The notes below the pieces were generated by a model that saw only the letters and a list, made by a program, of their open reading frames with translations, did not search any database and had not been told where the DNA came from. A DNA stretch of 64,000 nt from Sitta carolinensis (lineage: Eukaryota; Chordata; Aves; Passeriformes; Sittidae): NCBI GenBank assembly GCA_032173965.1, contig JAVUNC010000004.1:62680501-62744500 (forward strand). Reading direction: 5' to 3'. A program made the translations under genes and the position numbers. Positions 24,715 to 37,800 of the stretch are shown in pieces. The stretch's first letter is position 1. The number at the start of each line of letters is the position of its first letter.

Positions 24715-26695
24715 ATGGCTTGAAACGAGATTTGAAGGGGGGAAAGGATAAAACCAGGCCCACTAGAGATAAGCCTGGGGTCAGCACACCAGTGTTTGAG
24801 GGACAGTGTGCTAGCAAGGTCCTGCAGTCTGACTTCAGCATAGGTAAAGGATGGAGGCACATGCACTGCAAAGACACAAGGGTTATTGATGTGTTAAGAA
24901 GCAGAGAAGTCCCTGAGGATGGTCATGTAGAAGTTAGGGTTTCTCCCTCTAACATGGTACTGGATGGTGTAGCCCAACAGAAAGGCATCTACAACAGTGC
25001 ACAGAGCACGGGCAACAACGAGCAGCTGGAGGGCATTGCACACCAGGACAGCTATGACATAGCTGCAATCATGGAAATGGTGGGTTGACTTGCATGACTG
25101 GAATGCTGCAGTGGATGATTAAACTCTTCAGAAGTGTAGGCAAGAGAGGGGAAGTGATGGAGTAGCCCTGTATGCTAGGGAAAGTTTTGATTCCCTAGAG
25201 CTTAACAATGGTGCCAATAGGGTAAGTGTCTACCAGTAAAGAATCAGGAGGAAGCCCAGCAAAGCAGATATCCTGGTGGGAGTCTATTATAGACCACCCA
25301 GCCCAGATGAAGAGGTAGATGAAATACCTATGAGTAGCTGGGAGAAGTCTCACAATTGCTAGCTCTTGATCCTGTGGGGGACATCAACTTACTGGATGTC
25401 CATTGCACACACAACACAGTGGAGAGGATACAGTCTAGGAGGTTCCTGGAGTGTGGAAGATAACTTCCTCACACAGCAGGTGTGAGGCATGGCTTTCCAC
25501 TGACCTGCTGGTTTTGAATAAAGAAGGACTGGTGAGAGATGTGATGGATGGTTGGTGGCTATCTTGGACAAAACAGTCAAAATTTTTCTTTCTTGCAGAA
25601 ATAAGGAGCAGAACTGTTGCCTCTGATTTCTGGAGGGCAGACTTTGGCCTGTGTAGGAGACTGGTTGAGACAGTCCCTTGGGAGGCAGTCCTGAGGTAAA
25701 GTAGTCTAGGAATAGTGGATATATTTCAAGAAAGGAATCCAAAAGAGGTGTCCTCAAGGGCCTAAAGACAACATGAGGGAGAAGAATTACCTGCCTGTGA
25801 AGAGAGATTTGGCTGGAACTTAGGGGGAAAAAAAGAGTTTATGACCTTTGGAAGAAAAGGCAGGCAACTCAGAAGGACTTTAAGGATGTTATGAAGTTAT
25901 TCAGGGAGAAAATTAAAAATACCAAAGCCCAACCAGAACTTAATTATTCTACTGCAATAAGAAATCAACTACACGCTCAGTAAGCTTGCAGATGACACTA
26001 AGTTGAGCAGTGTTGAGGAGAGCTGACCATCTGGAGGATGGGAAGGCTCTACAGAAGGATCTGGACATGTTGGATTGATGAGCTGAGCCCAACTGTATGA
26101 GGTTCAATACCGTGAAACACTGAGTTCTGCACAACCCCATGCAACACCACAAGTTTGGAATGGCTGGAAAGCTGCCCAGTGAGTAAGGCCACACCTTCAA
26201 TCCTGTGTTCAGTTTTGGACTCCTCACTAAAAGAAAGACATTGAGATTGTCAAATTAGGGCAGCAAAGCTGTCGGAAGGATTGGAGCACAAGTCTTATGA
26301 AGTGCTGGGGTAGTTTAGCCTGGTAAAAAGAACACTCAGGGGAGACCTTATCACCCTCTACAGCTACTGAAAGGAAGTTGTAGCCAGGTGGGGTCAGTCT
26401 CTTCTCCCAAATAACAAGAGAAAGGACAAGAGGAAAAGACTTCAAGTTGTGCCAGGTTAAGGTTGGATATTAGGTGAAATTTCTTCACAGAAAGGGTTGA
26501 TAAGCATTGGAACAGCATCCCAAGGGAAGTAGTTGAGTCCCCATCTCTGAAGTTATTTAAAAGACATGTAGATGTGGTTCTTACATATACAGTTAATAGG
26601 GGACTTGCACTTCTAACTGTTAATCCACTGTTAACAGTTGGATTCAATGATCTCAGAGGTCTTTTCCAACCAAGACAATTCTATGATTCTATGAA
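24715..26695 (+). mobile_element. CR1 LINE, longest copy, internally deleted
   Basis: CR1 non-LTR retrotransposons encode an ORF2 with an apurinic-type endonuclease and a reverse transcriptase. Here the endonuclease region is visible from about 24990 (IYNSAQSTGNNEQLEGIA, then a DFN-type box corrupted to GDINLLDV near 25378) through the linker (FWRADFGLCRRLVETVPWEAV at 25628-25690). Near 25970 the sequence jumps to KLADDTKL (25984-26010), the family's equivalent of the FADD polymerase motif, so the upstream reverse transcriptase palm and fingers are gone. A second, smaller deletion joins 'gctgcccagtgag' to 'ccacaccttcaatcctg' near 26190. The 3' UTR ends with two ATTCTATG units at 26678-26693. 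Many frameshifts and stops make it inactive. The 5' limit is uncertain. Confidence 0.92.
26678..26693 (+). repeat. CR1 terminal ATTCTATG direct repeat
   Basis: Two tandem copies of the 8-mer ATTCTATG mark the 3' end of the CR1 copy. CR1 elements end in this short repeat instead of a poly(A) tail. It fixes both the orientation and the boundary of the element. Confidence 0.9.
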
Positions 26696-27238
26696 GAAAA
26701 GAAAGGTTTAACAGCTACAGAGTCACTCAACAAAGAAACTCCACAGAGATAAACTACGTTGCACATTCATATGGGACTTCTTCAAATGGAATGTGCTGTA
26801 GTTCCATTAGATTTGTGCTAATAAAACAAATGAGGAGAAAACATTAGTCTGGCAGAATTGTTCCAGACTTTTTTCCAATGACATTTGAATATGTTTCTTC
26901 AACACTGGATATATTTCGTAAGTGACCAGAAAACCATGACATAGTATTGGAAGATAATGAATTTAGCACTGACACTCAGTCAAATCTCATCCCATACCTC
27001 CCACCTAAAGGCTGAATAGATGAAGATTGCATCACTGTATGTCTAGAACTGCTAGCAAGGAAAGAATTTTTATTTCTGTTCCTATTCATGACTCAGAAAA
27101 GTTTTCATAGATTGCTATCATCTGTCTTATAATGATAGTAATTATGCTCTGAATCCAGGGACTAGGGTTAAAAGTCTCAGCCATAAGGAGGTCTTGAATA
27201 AGAACTTTCAATTTATTTATTATCCAGTGAACACTAAA

Positions 27239-27284
27239 GCAATAATACCAAGAGGCACCAAGCAATGATACCAAGAGGCATAAC
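27239..27284. repeat. 23 bp tandem duplication
   Basis: Two adjacent copies (27239-27261 and 27262-27284) of a 23 bp unit beginning 'gcaat.ataccaagaggca', with a few mismatches. A local slippage or small duplication event. Confidence 0.85.
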
Positions 27285-27653
27285 ATACTCCAATAATACA
27301 ATAACGATCCTGCAATTTTTTGTGAAGGAAAAGTATGAAGTCATAAGTCTCAGAAATACATTTATACTTACATGCACACAGAAAAACCTTCACAAAGTTT
27401 GAGAGGTGTTTTCACCAAAAACTAAACATTCTAATCATCAGTGTTTGTGATAATTGTCTAAGTGTATGTTTTTCAACTTTGGACTCCTAGGGATCAACAT
27501 CGTACTCCAAAGAGGTCCATGAGTGGTGTTCAAGAAGTATATTTTCACATATGCCATGTAGCAACCTATAGCTAAGAATCTTCTTCTGTTGTCCTCACCT
27601 CCCTGGAGATTTTGGAAATCCACAAGTCAAAAAAAGCTAGTCTAATCCCACCC

Positions 27654-27737
27654 TGGAGGGAAAGAGGGAAGAATGAGAAAGGGAGGCAAGAGTGGAGGGA
27701 AGAAGGAAGGGATTAAGGAAGGAAAATTGAGGGACAG
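27654..27737. repeat. purine-rich tract
   Basis: About 85 bases dominated by A and G in GGAAG/GGGA units, with few pyrimidine interruptions. Such polypurine tracts can form triplex DNA. No other function is suggested. Confidence 0.7.
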
Positions 27738-28483
27738 TAAGCACTTGAAACTTTAAATTTTGCCTGAAAGAAAAATAGAATAACCTAATATTTGAAGGAA
27801 GTGAAAATTTGCTGCAAAATCATTTACCTAACTGAGGCAATTTGCAGCTTCCTAATAATGACGCACCATGCCTTCAAACCCGTCAGTCATCATAATGATA
27901 TAAATAATTGTATTATATTATTGGCTTAGGTAGTGCTAGAAACTGTATCTCTATACTGATGCAAAAAACAAGGCCACATTCTCCTGAAAACTTAATAGCC
28001 AAATTGATAATACAATCAATGAATTTAAAAAAAATAAATATTATTAGTCTTATTTTAAAACAGACAAATGAGACACAGCAATCAAGGATATGCTAATATG
28101 GTACATTACAATGTACAATAAAAATTCCAGAGTAATTCCCGATGGCTGGTTTGCCTAGAAAGCCCACAAAGCACAACTCCTGAAGAGACAGCAACTCACC
28201 TCAGAGTTCTACTCACCTCTCACTACTTCATCATTATGACACAGCACCCAGGTCAGCATGAGTGCAGATGCATGTGACCAACTCAGTGTCACACAGAAAA
28301 CTTGTGGCAGACACAGCTGTGCATGACCTGGGAACATGCTGGAAGGGAGGCTGACCTGTCTCACAATGTTTCCCCAGGAAAACAGAGAGGGGAGTGCACT
28401 GTGTTAGTGGGGTACAGGACACCAGGCCACCTGGTCATTCTCCAGTATTTAGGCTTTTATTGGCGTCTTTAGTTTGCTGTGTT

Positions 28484-28495
28484 TGCTGAGTCAGC
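28484..28495. promoter_or_regulatory. MARE / AP-1-like motif
   Basis: TGCTGAGTCAGC is a perfect T-MARE core, the palindromic site bound by MAF and NRF2-small MAF bZIP dimers, with the AP-1 site TGAGTCA inside. The motif is seen directly. Binding and any target gene are unknown, and single motifs often occur by chance. Confidence 0.4.
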
Positions 28496-31400
28496 CTCAG
28501 TCATGAGGTTCATCCTGAGACCAACTCAAGACATGATTCATTAGGGACTGGCCACACTTCCAGAAATAGAAAGATCCCCAAAAGGAATAACTGTCCTGTT
28601 TATCTTTGTGGGTACCATGCTATATGCCCAAAGATAGTGTGATTTTTGTGAGTTCAAACAAGATGAGATGAGAGTGGACATTGCTCCTCATTGTCTATGC
28701 AACCAAGCCTCAGTGAGAGCTCTTCACAGCACGACTGTTGTGCTGTAATAGGGAAGATGTGGAGAAAACATGAGTTCAAAAACTATTCTGACATCTCTGA
28801 AACATTCTGACAATATCTTACCTTTGACAAAACCTTGAAAATACCTCTGCTCTACCTTAGCACACCCATGGCACTCTAGCAAGTAACCACATGAAATACC
28901 AAGCCTGCTAGGGAAAGTGAAGCCCAGAAGGACCCACAGCCATTAGCTGCTGCAGTGAGAATAACCAGAACATGAAGAGCCTTGAAATAGACTGGAGTGA
29001 ATAACTACCTGTTCATTCAGGTGGCTGGACCTTCTTTCCCTCACTGTTTCCCCACTGACCTTAGGTTAGTCCAATTCAAGTCTCAAGCTGTCTCTATAAC
29101 AGGAAATACTTTTCAAAGCTCAGATTTGCTGAGCACATTCCCTGTTCCAAGTGGAGTAAACAGTCCCTGGCATTATTTTTGCTCAGATCACCCAAAACTC
29201 TCCCAGTCAATTCCCAGGTGTGAATCAGAAATTAACTCAGAAGCTTTTCCAGTTACACATTACAGTACAGTTAGACGTACCCAAATTATTTCCTCCTTTG
29301 TAAATCAGCAAAATTAAATTATATGGGGACAGCCAGACCATGGCAACAGGACACAAGTCAAAGAAATGGTAATGATACCATTTATTTTACTGTGCAGAAG
29401 TAATTTGGTTTGGATATGACCTAGACAGTCAGACATCACGTCTTGCCACTTTACCAATTCAGCACTTAAATTCCTGAACTTCTACTACTAATATTTGAAA
29501 ACAAACAGTTTCTAAACTTTCAAAATGTTTCAGAGATATCAGAAAAGTTTTTGAACTCACATTTCCTCCAATTTCTTTATGCTTTTGCTTAAGGTGTACT
29601 GCCATAAATTCATACCTGTCAGCAAGAAAACTGTGTGATCAAGGAAATAATATGCAAGTCCTATATGGTTTGCTTGAGTTTTTAATTGGCAGACAGTCAG
29701 AATGGGCATTCAAGAAATAAGCTCTTCACTGAAATGAATAGGCTAAATATCTAAGGTTCAAGATATTGTTTTTATTCTTCCATAAAGTCTAATCATGCAC
29801 TGTCAGAAAAAAATGACTCTCTGAATGATATTTTTACTGTTGTCACACAACAGTTTTCTAATCCCAAATAGGACAGCTGTACTTGTCAAATGTTTTCACT
29901 GATACAAGTGTTCAGTTCCAATCCAAATCAAAGGCAGACCTGTGTGCTCCCCCTGTCAGTGTGCTAAGACCAATTAGAGAAAGCTCCAGACACCTACAAG
30001 AATAAGAACTCATTCTGGAATTAGTGGCAGTTACTCATGTTTTTAAAATGCTCTTTTGACAACCCAAGTACATTAAAATTACAAAATCTGAAATAAAGAC
30101 CCTTGTTGTAAAATTGTGGGGCATCAGAAAGTAATTTTGCTAAAAAACCTGATCCCACTGTGTACTCTCACAATGCTGAGTATCTTCTAGCTTTCTGCCT
30201 TGAGGCACCAAGTAAAAACCTGCCAAGTCTGTCTCTGGAAAAAACTGACCATCTGACTCATTTGCCCCAGAAGGACTTGTCACAGATGACTTTCAGCATA
30301 TGAATCAGGAAGGCACTAGCATTGAATCTTGTCTGCCTGTTTCAGAAGCTATTAGACTGAAATGATATCTATACAAAGGCTATGTTAATTACTATAGGTC
30401 CTGGGGTTTTTGCTGTTTAGGAATGATCACTCACCCCTCCACTGGATTATCCTTCAAGAGTAAGAGGAAGTAACGTGAATGTTCTTGAATGTTCACCTAT
30501 ACAAGTCAAGGAAAGGTATGGATCGGTGCCTTTCATGTGCTGGGAATTATTTATGTAAACAAAACACTACTAATTTTCTAAGCAGTTGATTGAAATCACT
30601 GTCATCACCACTGAGCATAAAAAATAGCCCTAAAGTCCAGTTGTTCCTCTAGCCCCTTCCAGTTAACAAGACAAAAGAACGCCTGAAGAGTAGAAGGCAT
30701 CTTCACACCTTGCTCTAAAGGAACACTGAAGGGCTCTGTCTGTAGCAGTAGCACAAAGATCCAGGCCTTCCTCCTTCAGCTGCACGGGTTTTATTCAGAC
30801 TGCATTTTCTCACTGCTGGAAACACTACTGAGGAAGCCCAAATGCTGCAAGTACAAAACAAACTGACATTCCAAAAGGTGGACTTGGAGACAACCTGTCC
30901 TGAGCCTTCCACGTGCACCATCCTTCCTCCTTCAGATGCAGACAACAGCTCTGACAGCTTAAGTGGTGAATGGGCTGGACTGTGACAGCTGAAGATGAGG
31001 GGCTCAGACAGAAGGAGAAATCACTGAGACTGATCAAGGTTTGTGATGCTGGCTTTACACTGGGAATAGGCAAAAGAATAAAATGCAGCTAAACACATTG
31101 TCTGTGGCTTTGAAATTAATTTGAAGTAGTAATTCAATTTTCCAAGAGGCTGATGGTCAATCTGACTTGCATATGGGCAGGAGCATAACCACACTTTTGC
31201 AATGCTATTATTAAAGGTTAAAATGAAAACAAGAAGTTTCCCATTGTAATCAGCCAATAAATTCATCAGCATTACAAAAAAGAAAAAGAGAAAAAAGAAA
31301 CAAACAAAAAAAAAATCAGCTTTCCTACTCCCATCTTTGTTCATTTATCAAAGTAATTAAGGTGCATTTTCATATGGTAAAACTAGAAGACATGTCTAAA

Positions 31401-33300
31401 TAACATTCTTACTGAAAGTAGGATTCAATCCATCCTGAAAATGATATTGTCTTAAATTGATGTACCAATAAACACCAACTTATTGGTAAATCAAAAAATT
31501 AGAGGAGTGGAAATGAGCACTTTTGCTGCACCTCAAACACAACCAGCTATACTGTGTCATTTCTTTAAAAAGTCTGTGTAATAGACACCAACTGCAATGC
31601 CATAAATCTCGGTGAGTAACCCATTTAACTCTTTGCTGTTCTTATTATCACAAGGTTTTCATAGTTACCTGCCACATCTTTGTCTTCCACATCTGTCATT
31701 TATTTGCAAATTACTATACCATGTCCTCCTCGGTCCTCAAAAATTTCTTAATAGACTGAAAGAAGCCAAATAACTAAAACCTCCTCACAGTGATGTTTTT
31801 GTAGCACTCTGATCATGGTGTTTTCCCTCTTCTAGGCTCTCTGGCTGGTCCACACCTTTCTTAAAGTTCAAGTGTGGAAACCATGCTCTATTGCTCACCA
31901 GCATCAAGAGGGATCATTTCATGCCTTCTGCACACCACAGATGTGTTTAATGAGAACAATGCCCTGGTTGGTAACAGTAGGGCATGTAGGCTCAAATTCA
32001 GATGTGTTATTCCTCATTGCCTTTCACAGGAAACTGCCACCCAAACAATTATTTTTACTTTAAACTACTTTATAGTTGGGCAGCTGATTATTCCTAACCA
32101 GGACTTTTCCCTTCTGGGAAAAGGGAATCCATTTCTTTCTGGAGAGAGCATCAGTGCCAAAGCCTGTTGGTTTGCCATCAGTTGTCAACAAGGAATGGGA
32201 ACAGAGAACAGAACAAAATCAGGTTGATTTTACACTGTTCTCTGTGAACTCTTCATTGGGATCTACTGCCAATATCATCAAAAATGAGAGGCCATAAACT
32301 CTCATTTAGACATGTATCAGGGATTAGACAGGCACATAATGGGGTATGATTTGGCCTAAAAGTCTAAATTAAAAAGCAAACTTGTTCATGAAAAATTAAG
32401 AAGCCTAGTCTTTCCACATTTTAAGACTTAACCAGAGACTATTTATGGATCATTTATAAAAAATGTATTTGTCTTGGTTAATTCACTTTTATTGAGGATC
32501 ACATGCACAACTTGAAGTCAAGACTTACACAACAGGTAATGGCAAAGTAGTTCCTTTATACGAACTTCATATGCTAATGATTTGCCATAGAAAAGTTAAA
32601 ATATACCTATTAAACAAGAAACATTTACTGAAAGACGTCTCATAAACATGATTGTCTAATAACGTTTTGAATTGTATCCGTACCACAAATAAAAAACAAG
32701 GAAGAAAACTGTGTGTTACTTTTAAAAGGTCAAACAATATCAGCATTGGTTTAATTAGAAACAAATTATGATAATTTCTCTCAAGAAGTGCAAGAGCTGA
32801 GACTTCTAAGCCACAAACCCATTTATTCTGTATGTCATTCTCTAAGAATGGACCTAGGATGATCTGGCTAAATCTCTACTGGCTAGTCATGGGATAGCTT
32901 GCTCACAAAAACAGTTTTCCCTTTACCACCATAGTGACACAGCAGTTTTGCTCCCACTGGGTGGAAGAACTTTCACAGACATTGTAACAAGTTGTTTTCA
33001 TTTTTCTATATGTCACTGGGAATAAGCTCATTAAACATCACAATGTCTAAGGCTTTTCTGAAACCTACTGAACTTCTGGCTTCTCCTGGTGCCTTAAGTT
33101 TGGAATCACTAAAGATGTGGGCACCATGCTGAGCATAATTTTTTCCAGGCAATTGCCACAGATTTGTGTGGAAATAACTGCATGAAGAAGTGATCAGTTA
33201 GGTCACTAATAGACTGGCTGCACCTGCAAAACCCCAATTTGCTTTCATAACTATAGTAACCACATATTCATGGAAACATTTTTACTTTTTTAACAAGGCT

Positions 33301-33880
33301 TTTGCATGTATTTTGTGGGGGGAAGCCCTCCATATGTAGCAATACATCTAACCAAACTGGTAAACAGGAGATTATTTGGAAACTGCACTATTCATAATGG
33401 GTTAGACATTGCCACTCAAAGGCAGTGGAGACCAAGCTTTATAAATCCCACCCAAAAACTTATTTTTATCAAACATTTCTGTATGCAAGCAGACTTAGTA
33501 AAAGGTGCCAAAGCAGAAGAGCACAAAACCAACGTTCCCTGTTTAAAGGGGTGGTGCTGCAGCTGTGGAGACTTTCCTTACTCTCCATGCCAATCTGTCT
33601 CATCTCCAGGCTCGTTGGTAAGCTCAATTAATGATGTTGATCTAACCAAACCAATGCATGTCCAAGGGATAAGTCGCATTAGCTGAGGGATGAGTATGCA
33701 ACCTGCATGGAGTTTCACATTCATTCATGCATTCAAACTTAATGTGGAAAAAAATCTAAAAATTAAGCCTTTAATTGCAGTCAGTGGCCACCAAGCTTTT
33801 AAGTGGCAATTCATTGAGTTCCTATTTAGTTTTATGGGCCTGCCTACATTTCCTTTTCATTTGGTTAAGCTAGGGTTCTG
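33301..33880. promoter_or_regulatory. candidate conserved noncoding element
   Basis: The block is free of simple repeats and dense in homeodomain cores ('caattaatgatgttgatc' near 33628, 'tttaattgcag' near 33770) and has an NKX2-type site TTAAGTGG near 33799. It also carries a 126-codon ATG open frame (33306-33686) with no recognisable domain; long frames can persist by chance in such slowly changing sequence. The regulatory reading rests on motif texture alone. A real short exon cannot be excluded. Confidence 0.2.
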
Positions 33881-34841
33881 AGCACCTTGGAAAATACATG
33901 ACAGCTTTCTCTGCAGAGATTGCTCAGTACTACCTGTTACTGACTGGTTTCAAAATGCAGTCACCTGTAACCCAAACTAAGATGTGACTATCATCATCCC
34001 AAAATGTGATCCATCATCCCAAAATATGCAGAAATAAAATATTTGCAATTAGTTCTGGAATCTTTATAAGTTTGATTGGTTAAAGCTTCCAAGTTTTAGA
34101 TAAATCCATTAAAAATATTTATCTGTGTAAAAGCAAACTGGTTGTCCCAAGGCATCTGCCTGTTATATTCACTTCATTTGGTTCATACACATACAGCAGA
34201 CTAGAGACTTCTGGAGCATAATGACAGAATGTTTAGTAGAAAAAACACTTTATGTCTATGCAGTTTCAAAGAACTCTTTTAACCTATTAATTGTAAGGCA
34301 TTTCACAAGTACATGTTAAACTTCACAACTGTCCTGACAAGAGGAAGCTCAAAGGAAGAAGAAAATCAATTCATGCAAGCAACACTGATGGACAATTCTT
34401 TCTGATGACGGTCAGAGTCTGAAATGATTGATGGCAATTACTGCTGCTGTTAGCTCAGTGCTCTCATAATGAGGAAATTCAGAGAAGTTGCTTCTGGAAA
34501 GGAAATGACTGAGCTCTTGTCAAAAGTGTGCATCCAAGCTTTGCACGTACAAAAGAACTGAAGAGGGACAGCTGACACTAAACTGGGAAAGAAATCCATG
34601 CAAGAAGAGATTTCAACAAGCTCTCTCCCCATGTTTGCCCAAAATTTGTTGCTATACTGCACAGTCACTGGTAGTCGCCAACCCTTATGCCTGTTACTGA
34701 AGAGCTCTTTGTAGAAGAGCTGTTTCCATATTAGAAAATAAAATATTCATCATGCTTTCACTTTATTGGTTATTTAAACATTCAATTAAGGCTTCAAATT
34801 AAAATCTATTTTTGAAGTAATTACAATCAGAACTTCTTTAC
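33881..34841. other. unique DNA, no gene seen
   Basis: Nothing recognised except a 20 bp tandem duplication at 33992-34029 (unit beginning 'catcatcccaaaat'). Confidence 0.6.
33992..34029. repeat. 20 bp tandem duplication
   Basis: The unit at 33992-34011 is followed directly by a second, slightly shortened and diverged copy at 34012-34029. A small local duplication. Confidence 0.8.
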
Positions 34842-34867
34842 AAAAAAAAAAAAAAAAAAAAAAAAAA
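34842..34867. repeat. poly(A) tract, 26 nt
   Basis: 26 uninterrupted A. No retroelement was recognised on its left side. Confidence 0.9.
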
Positions 34868-37800
34868 GCATTCTAGAAAACGAATGTCCGACACATATGT
34901 GCAACAGATGGAATTAAACATTATTTCTTGTTATTCAGGTGCACCTTCTTTGGCAATTCCAAATAATTTCTTTTAGAATGCTTTAGAATTCTAAAAATCT
35001 GATGTAAGAAACTTCTCTGTTGTTCATTTAGTTAAAAAAGACAAATGTCTTGACATTTTTCCTTTAAAGAGTTTTATAACGTAGATAATCTTAAAAGCAA
35101 AAAACAGTAATATAATTCAATAAATTGCTTCTTATTTATAAATAGAACCATATGTATGGTCACCCTTTAAAATTTTGGCAGCTGCCTTAGATAACTAACT
35201 TAATCACAGTATTTATAAATTGTAAATAGTCCCTGTAGTAAGTTTGGAGCTATTTAAGAAACACTGCAACTAGGCAAAGATCCAAATCATACTGAATTGT
35301 GTGGGATCCTTTCAGCTGAATTTCAGAGAGTTTGCATTGGGCCCTTATTGAATTAGCTCTTTTCCCAAGACAAAGTTTGCAAGTTTCAAACACAGCTCCA
35401 AAAGCAAGCTTCTTTCCTTGTCCTCGATGCCTGTATTTAAAATCCAGCCTCTACTGAAAATCACTGAGTGCACTGTATAAAAATCAGTGGATATTTTAGA
35501 GCATTAATTAGTCAAGCTCCCTGAAGGCCTGTGAATGGACAGGACAAGACACCTGGTAACACCACACACTCCTCCAGGTGTGCATGCAGATAGTGCAGGA
35601 GCTTTGCATTACTGAAAGTGCTCCCAACAAATGTTATAGCAAGGTTCTGGTGTGATAGCAGGTTCTGATAGGTAATCCAGTGGGAGCCAAGCTCTGCAGC
35701 TTTGTGTCACAGTGATCCAATTTATTGCTTAATACACAGAAGGAAAGTGAAAGGCACAACAGATAAACAGTGTATTTACTATTTCTCATTTTCAGGGCCA
35801 GAGAAGAGGAAGACACAGCCAGTAGCACTTGATGACGAAGGGTAATATTCTGGCCTGGATATTCTGGGCAAAACCTACTCTGCTCACAGCTCTCTGCAAA
35901 GTGAACTGTAGCAGTTCCCACAAAGTATATTTAATTTGGTCATGCAGCCCGCTGACCTTGCTACCAGTGAGAAAAACAACAGTGCTGTCAGTCATGCTTC
36001 AGGCAAGCAAAACAACTAACACTTTCCCAGTTCCTCAATATGTCCCAGAATGGGCACACATACACATACTCACACACTTCAACATAGCCTGAACCAATAC
36101 CATTAAAAGTTCACAAGTCAGTATGTAGTAAATATGGGTATATAAATATATTTATACACACGCATGCATACGCACATAAAATTTTTTGGATAGTTAACTG
36201 TGCTGCTGTAAATATGGAAATACATATTCATTCCCCCTTTTCACCATTTACACACACAAAAAAAATGCTTTTAAAGAACAAAAATCTGGAAAAGTAAATA
36301 CTGCTTATTTTTATTACCATGTCCCTCCTGACAATCGCATTGTCTCGGCTTTTGCCCGTTCTTTTAAGTATGTGGACTCAAATAAAAAAAGATTATAAAT
36401 ATTGGACTTATTTGCCCAGAAAAAAAAAAAAAAATGGGAAAGGCTCCTCAAAACATAAAAATCAAACAGTGCTATAGATATGATGTTTAAGTTTAACCCT
36501 CTATTTAACCCTCTGCAGACTATTAATCTAATGTCTGTTTGTAAGGACCATTGGAGAGAGGGAAATCAATAGTGACACTTTGCAGGGCTATTACTGGCTA
36601 AGCTGCAGCTGCAGGGGACACATCAGAAATCAACGTGGAGAAAATCTCCCACGGATGTCGCACCAAAAGGTGATGTCATGGCTCTAGAAACCTCCAGCTC
36701 CTATAGAAGTCATGGAGAGAACAAACTTGGCTACATCTGTGTGCACCACCCAGAAATGGCCTGCATGGACCATATTTGAAGCCAAGTCACATCCCAACTT
36801 TATTTTATGAGGCTGGGTATGTGTTGATTATGGTCTTCAGATTCTCCACTTATCACCAAATACCTAAATTTGGGTCTTCAAATATTATCTGATCCTCTTA
36901 TTTGACCTCAGTCATCCTAATTTTTCTCTTTCTCCTATTCCCAGGAGAGATATTATCATATTCCCTGAGACTCTCAAGTATCTGTGAGTCAGAGAAAACA
37001 GATTTCACTACAACAATCCTGAAACCTAGGACTTGTGAAGTTTTATATGAATTCAAAGTTTGTTCCACACAGAAATCCCAAATAGCACTGAAGCTGGAAA
37101 TTGCTTCTGTTGGGAAAATGTGGGCAAACACTCATGCTGACATGCTTCGCATACTTCATCCTCAGGCACACCAGTTTCACACAGTTTTAATTCATGGTCA
37201 CCTAGGGAAGGGGAACAAATTGGGATTTACTGCTGACTGTAGGCTGTGCTCAATTTCTTGGCATTGGTGGTGGTGGCCAGACACACAGTTAGTAAGTTAT
37301 CAGGTCTCTACACTTCCTGACCCAAAGAAAACCTCAATTAAGGAAAATTATTGATTTTTTTTTTTTTTTGTGTTGCCAGTCAATCAGAACCAGACTTCAA
37401 CACACAGGTAAGAGCAGTTGCCCATGCCCAGCTCCTTCCTGTGCTCTTTCAAGAGGCCTCCTAAGCTTTATGGATGCCATATTCCAGATGAGAGGATTTA
37501 AATCCTTCAAATCACTGCTTACCGATGAAAAAGGGTGCAGACTGGGAACAACAAAAAAAAATCTGTTGCTCTAAAACACATGCCTTGAGAAACTTACCTT
37601 GCTTATCTGACATCCTATTTTGCGGTGTGGTGGGATAACAAATGCTGACACAACATCTGAGAAAGAGGGCAGCACAACAAGGCAAGCACAAAGCTGGATT
37701 TAGGGAAGGCAGATTAGGTACCTGGTGGAAAATCTTATGTTGTGTAGCTGGTCAAGCTGTTTCAGATGACATACACAACTGATATAAAGCTATTTATTTA

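Larger units (their letters stand above)
26696..33300. other. unique DNA, no gene seen
   Basis: About 6.6 kb with no recognised exon, RNA gene or interspersed element. It holds the small tandem repeat at 27239-27284, a purine-rich tract at 27654-27737, a MARE/AP-1-like motif at 28484-28495 and an A-rich run at 31275-31315. The 106- to 117-codon open frames (28997-29317, 31021-31344 minus, 31874-32227) have no known domains. Confidence 0.6.

Noticed and set aside
25389..25757. 122-codon minus-strand frame
   Set aside because: Antisense to the endonuclease-linker part of the CR1 copy at 24715-26695.
27465..27560. 'tttttcaactttggactcc...ggtccatgag' resembling the end of an old hAT DNA transposon
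   Set aside because: Resemblance is loose, no matching terminal inverted repeat or 8 bp target duplication was found.
31874..32227. 117-codon open frame
   Set aside because: No recognised domain; an overlapping frame occupies the same bases; composition is ordinary.
36141..36156. Perfect AT palindrome TATAAATATATTTATA
   Set aside because: Short AT-only palindromes are expected in AT-rich DNA; no further structure around it.
36902..37354. 150-codon open frame with a hydrophobic beginning like a signal peptide
   Set aside because: It starts with TTG, not ATG; there is no known domain, and one frame of this length is expected by chance in 64 kb.
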